Assembly (NCBI GenBank): GCA_016787805.1
Contig: JAEUTY010000010.1
Location: 1 to 64,000, forward strand
Reading direction: 5' to 3'
Length of the DNA stretch: 64,000 bases
DNA from: Flavobacterium sp.
Lineage (GTDB): Bacteria; Bacteroidota; Bacteroidia; Flavobacteriales; Flavobacteriaceae
In this document: piece by piece, positions 60,841-64,000 of the stretch
How positions within the stretch are numbered: the stretch's first letter is position 1
Layout of the letters: the number at the start of each line of letters is the position of its first letter
Notes under the pieces: generated by a model
The model's input: only the letters and a program-made list of their open reading frames with translations
Told to the model about the DNA's origin: nothing
Database searches by the model: none
Program-made: the position numbers and the translations under genes

Positions 60841-63630
60841 TTATAGTTTCTCTTTCAAATACTTCGCCGTCACCGAATTTTTGTTTTTTACAATTTCTTC
60901 AGGTGTACCAAATGCTAGTAATTTTCCACCGTTTTCGCCACCTTCTGGACCCAAATCAATAATATAGTCGGCACATTTAATTAAATCCAAATTGTGCTCT
61001 ATAACAATAATCGAATGACCTTTCTCAAGTAAAGCATCAAACGACGCTAATAGTTTTTTAATATCGTGAAAATGCAATCCAGTTGTGGGTTCGTCAAATA
61101 CAAATAACGCCTTGTCTTTGGTCGTTCCTTTGACTAAAAACGAAGCCAATTTAATACGTTGGGCTTCACCACCTGAAAGTGTTGATGAAGATTGACCTAA
61201 TTGGACATAACCCAAACCAACATCTTGCAACGGTTGTAATTTTTGTGTGATTTTGGTTTGTTTGTGTTGTTTAAAGAATTCCACTGCATCATCAATGGTC
61301 ATGGTCAGAATGTCGTCGATGTTTTTTTCTTCAAAACGCACTTCGAGTATTTCTTTTTTGAAGCGTTTACCACCACAAGTTTCGCAAGGCAACTCAACAT
61401 CGGCCATGAAAACCATTTCTACATTAATTGAACCATCGCCTTTGCAGGTTTCGCATCGTCCGCCATCTACATTAAATGAAAAATGTTTCGGTTGGTAACC
61501 GCGTATTTTGGACAGTTTTTCTTTGGCAAACAAATCGCGAATATCATCGTACGCTTTAATATACGTTACCGGATTGGAACGCGAACTTCTTCCAATCGGG
61601 TTTTGGTCAACGTATTCTACATTTTTAATGTGTGAATAACTTCCAGCCAATTCTGAGAATTGTCCTGCTTTTTCACCGATGCCTTCTATCTTCTTTTGTA
61701 AAGCTGGGAAAAGTATTTTTTTGACCAATGTACTTTTTCCGCTTCCAGAAACACCCGTAATTACGGTTAAACATTCCAACGGAAATGTGACATTGATGTT
61801 TTTCAAATTGTTTTCGCGTGCCCCAATCACTTCAATTTGGTTTTTAGAAGTGCGTCGGGTTTTGGGAACCGCAATTTCCATTTCACCGTTCAAATATTTT
61901 GCTGTCAACGAATCGCTTTTCAGAATTTCATCAAAAGTACCTTGTGCAACTAGTTTTCCACCAAATGTTCCAGCTTCCGGACCAATATCAATAATCATAT
62001 CGGCGGCTTTCATGATATCTTCGTCGTGCTCTACAACAATAACGGTATTTCCTAAATTGCGAAGTTCTTTCAAGACTTTAATCAAACGTTCGGTATCTTT
62101 GGGATGCAAACCAATACTTGGTTCATCTAAAATATACATTGAACCAACCAAACTACTTCCTAATGAGGTAGCCAAATTAATACGTTGTGATTCGCCACCA
62201 GATAGTGAAGCTGAATTTCGATTTAAAGTCAAATAATCCAAACCAACATCGCTTAAAAAGGCCAATCGATTGTTGATTTCAATAAGCAATCGTTTAGCTA
62301 CTTTAAAATCGTATTCTGAAAGCTGTAAATCGGCGAAAAAGCGAATAAGGTTTTTAATCGGCATATCTACAATTTCTGAAATCGTTTTTCCGCCCACTTT
62401 AATATTATTTGTTTCTTGTCGGAGTCGTTTGCCTTTGCAAGTTGTACACTTGGTTTTGCCACGATAGCGCGACAACATTACTCGGTTTTGAATTTTATAA
62501 TTTTTTTCTTCCAATTCTTTAAAAAAATCATTCAAACCTGTAAAATATTGATTGCCTTTCCATACCAAATCTTTTTGCTCATCTGTCAATTCAAAAAAAG
62601 GTTTGTGAATCGGAAAATCAAATTTGTAGGCATTATTCACCAATTGATCGTTGTACCAACTCATGCTTTCGCCTCGCCAAGGATAAATGGCATTTTCATA
62701 CACTGACATTGCTGAATTGGGAATTACTAATTCTTCATCAACACCAATAATATTGCCATAGCCTTCACAAGTAGGACAAGCACCATATGGATTGTTAAAA
62801 CTGAACAAATGAATATTAGGCTCTAAGAAATTGATTCCGTCAAGCGTAAAATTAGTATTGTAGTTTTTACGTTTATTAGTGTCCAATTCTTGCAAATAAC
62901 ATTCGCCTTTTCCTTCAAAGAAAGCCGTTTGCACAGCATCAGCCAGTCGATTGTAGAATTCTTCTTCCTCTTTTACAATAATACGATCAATTATCAGAAG
63001 AATATCTTTGTTATCTAATGAATGTTGCTCAATCGAATCCAATCGAACCATTTCGTTATTTACTAAAACACGAGCAAAACCTTGTTGGAGTAATACTTTT
63101 AACTTGTCTTCCAGTTGTCTTCCTTCTTCCAAATGAATAGGAGCGAGGAGCAACCATTTACTGTCAATTGCAAAGGTTTTTACATCCGAAATAACATCAG
63201 TAACAGAGTCTTTTTTTACTTCTTTACCCGAAACTGGTGAATAGGTTTTTCCAATTCGAGCAAAAAGTAATTTTAAATAATCGTAAATTTCAGTTGATGT
63301 TCCAACAGTTGAGCGTGCATTGGTTGTATTTACTTTTTGTTCAATGGCAATTGCAGGCGCTATACCTTTGATATAATCCACTTTAGGTTTATCTAAACGG
63401 CCTAAAAACTGACGTGCATAACTCGATAAACTTTCGACATATCTACGTTGACCTTCGGCATATAAAGTGTCAAAAGCCAATGAAGATTTTCCCGAACCTG
63501 ATAAACCTGTAATTACAACGAGTTGGTTTCTCGGAATGGCCACATCAAGGTTTTTCAAATTGTGAATTTGAGCGCCCTTAATTAGAATGTTTTTTTTGGG
63601 TTCTAAAGTAGCAATATCTTTGGTAATCAT
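60841..63630 (-). CDS. uvrA: Excinuclease ABC subunit A
   Basis: UvrA recognises DNA lesions and loads UvrB in nucleotide excision repair. The 929-residue protein has two ABC ATPase modules: Walker A GLSGSGKSSLAFDTLYAEG and GVSGSGKSTLV, signatures SLSGGESQRI and TLSGGEAQRIKL, and Walker B/D-loops ILDEPSIGLH and VFDEPTTGLH. Zinc-binding pairs are in ACPTCEGYGN, CTTCKGKRL, CETCKGDG and CETCGGKRF. The start MITKDIATLEPKKN at 63630 is preferred over an upstream frame that crosses the promoter box. Confidence 0.98.
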   Translation of the reverse strand: MITKDIATLEPKKNILIKGAQIHNLKNLDVAIPRNQLVVITGLSGSGKSSLAFDTLYAEGQRRYVESLSSYARQFLGRLDKPKVDYIKGIAPAIAIEQKVNTTNARSTVGTSTEIYDYLKLLFARIGKTYSPVSGKEVKKDSVTDVISDVKTFAIDSKWLLLAPIHLEEGRQLEDKLKVLLQQGFARVLVNNEMVRLDSIEQHSLDNKDILLIIDRIIVKEEEEFYNRLADAVQTAFFEGKGECYLQELDTNKRKNYNTNFTLDGINFLEPNIHLFSFNNPYGACPTCEGYGNIIGVDEELVIPNSAMSVYENAIYPWRGESMSWYNDQLVNNAYKFDFPIHKPFFELTDEQKDLVWKGNQYFTGLNDFFKELEEKNYKIQNRVMLSRYRGKTKCTTCKGKRLRQETNNIKVGGKTISEIVDMPIKNLIRFFADLQLSEYDFKVAKRLLIEINNRLAFLSDVGLDYLTLNRNSASLSGGESQRINLATSLGSSLVGSMYILDEPSIGLHPKDTERLIKVLKELRNLGNTVIVVEHDEDIMKAADMIIDIGPEAGTFGGKLVAQGTFDEILKSDSLTAKYLNGEMEIAVPKTRRTSKNQIEVIGARENNLKNINVTFPLECLTVITGVSGSGKSTLVKKILFPALQKKIEGIGEKAGQFSELAGSYSHIKNVEYVDQNPIGRSSRSNPVTYIKAYDDIRDLFAKEKLSKIRGYQPKHFSFNVDGGRCETCKGDGSINVEMVFMADVELPCETCGGKRFKKEILEVRFEEKNIDDILTMTIDDAVEFFKQHKQTKITQKLQPLQDVGLGYVQLGQSSSTLSGGEAQRIKLASFLVKGTTKDKALFVFDEPTTGLHFHDIKKLLASFDALLEKGHSIIVIEHNLDLIKCADYIIDLGPEGGENGGKLLAFGTPEEIVKNKNSVTAKYLKEKL

Positions 63631-63649
63631 AGCGAGATGCAAATTTTTG

Positions 63650-63657
63650 CAAATATA
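63650..63657 (-). promoter_or_regulatory. Predicted -7 box of uvrA
   Basis: TATATTTG on the minus strand, 19 nt before the ATG. It lies within the longest possible uvrA frame, supporting the shorter start. Confidence 0.5.
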
Positions 63658-64000
63658 ATCATTTCTGAGCTGAGAAGAAGAATACAAAGTCAAAGCTTTT
63701 ATCACTTTTATGCTTTAAAGATGCTTATATCGTTTGGATGGAGAAAAAGTGATCAAATTTTGCTTAATTCAACTATATGGTAAAAAAATCAGTCATGATT
63801 TTAGAGTAAAAAGCTCAAATTTACCTCTACATTACCACAACATTTTGAAATTTGTTCTTTTTATAATTAATGGGCGTAATCACTTGATATTGCTAACAAT
63901 GCCCGTATTTCAATCGTTTTAGTAAAATGTATTTTTGTATAGTTTTTATATAGTTAAACAAAAATGGTCTTAGTCAAATAGTGAGTAGTTTTACAGTAAT
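63658..64000. other. Intergenic DNA to right edge
   Basis: I see no convincing gene. A plus-strand -7-like box TATTTTTG at 63930-63937 may belong to a gene beyond the window. A 62-codon frame near 63734-63922 starts with TTG and has no homology cues. Confidence 0.5.

Noticed and set aside
63734-63922. ORF of 62 codons near the right edge
   Set aside because: Begins with TTG, has no family cues and lies in low-complexity AT-rich DNA.

Overview
The window looks like a chromosomal segment of a Bacteroidota bacterium, most likely Flavobacterium or a close relative. It is visibly AT-rich. Shine-Dalgarno sequences are not obvious, and many genes instead carry the Bacteroidota -7 box TAnnTTTG 15-70 nt before the ATG. 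Two secreted enzymes end in a type IX secretion (T9SS) type-A sorting domain, and the gene set (SusC-free surface genes, PafA-type phosphatase, GEVED exoproteins, DUF4834, FAS1 lipoproteins, a KBL/SPT-like sphingolipid or sulfonolipid enzyme) is flavobacterial. I see no tRNA, rRNA, CRISPR array, prophage or complete insertion sequence.

Layout. 1-6.1 kb: a truncated LysM/periplasmic-binding-like protein, an OsmC protein, a DUF3820 protein, pyrG and yidC. 6.2-9.3 kb: two FAS1 lipoproteins and an exported MORN-type protein. 9.3-17.9 kb: an exported dikinase-like protein with glucan-water-dikinase domain order, mnmA, a T9SS-secreted subtilase coupled to a nitronate monooxygenase-like gene, a PafA-like phosphatase and a YitT transporter. 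17.9-25.3 kb: lysA, a lipoprotein, sucC, then a long run of minus-strand genes (HhH protein, VOC, DUF2892, Crp/Fnr, DinB-like, DUF1456, esterase). 25.3-38.4 kb: TerB-like, Hsp20, pyrD, a beta-barrel protein, HMG-CoA lyase, guaB, a small repeat-bounded accessory island, purB, a cysteine-free sirtuin, trmH, a carboxypeptidase-like-domain protein and a DEAD-box helicase. 38.6-51.6 kb: an RdgB-type nucleotidase, a conserved hypothetical, two giant exoproteins sharing an unusual C-terminal module, a KBL/SPT-like PLP enzyme, an acyltransferase and an outer-membrane protein. 51.7-58.5 kb: a surface-polysaccharide-like cluster (DUF4834, YfhO-like protein, nucleotidyltransferase pair, glycosyltransferase, exported protein, flippase). 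58.7-63.6 kb: a conserved exported protein, a T9SS-secreted M28 peptidase and uvrA.

The genes are mostly housekeeping: nucleotide synthesis (pyrG, pyrD, guaB, purB), tRNA modification (mnmA, trmH), membrane insertion (yidC), DNA repair (uvrA), TCA cycle (sucC) and lysine synthesis (lysA), interleaved with secreted and surface proteins.

The most interesting signal is not a protein. At least six, probably seven, intergenic places on both strands carry copies of one structured element. They share a start like TAGCCC.GATTG and a later AAGC.GGA, and the closing stem shows compensatory changes between copies (CCCG/CGGG, CCTG/CAGG, CCAG/CTGG). It may be the Flavo-1 RNA class known from flavobacteria or a relative; a covariance-model search would decide. 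Other items of note are the exported dikinase-like protein, the shared dockerin-like C-terminal module of the two giant exoproteins, and an island at 31.7-32.6 kb in which 27-bp identical direct repeats bracket a small gene next to a four-helix-bundle gene broken by one stop codon.
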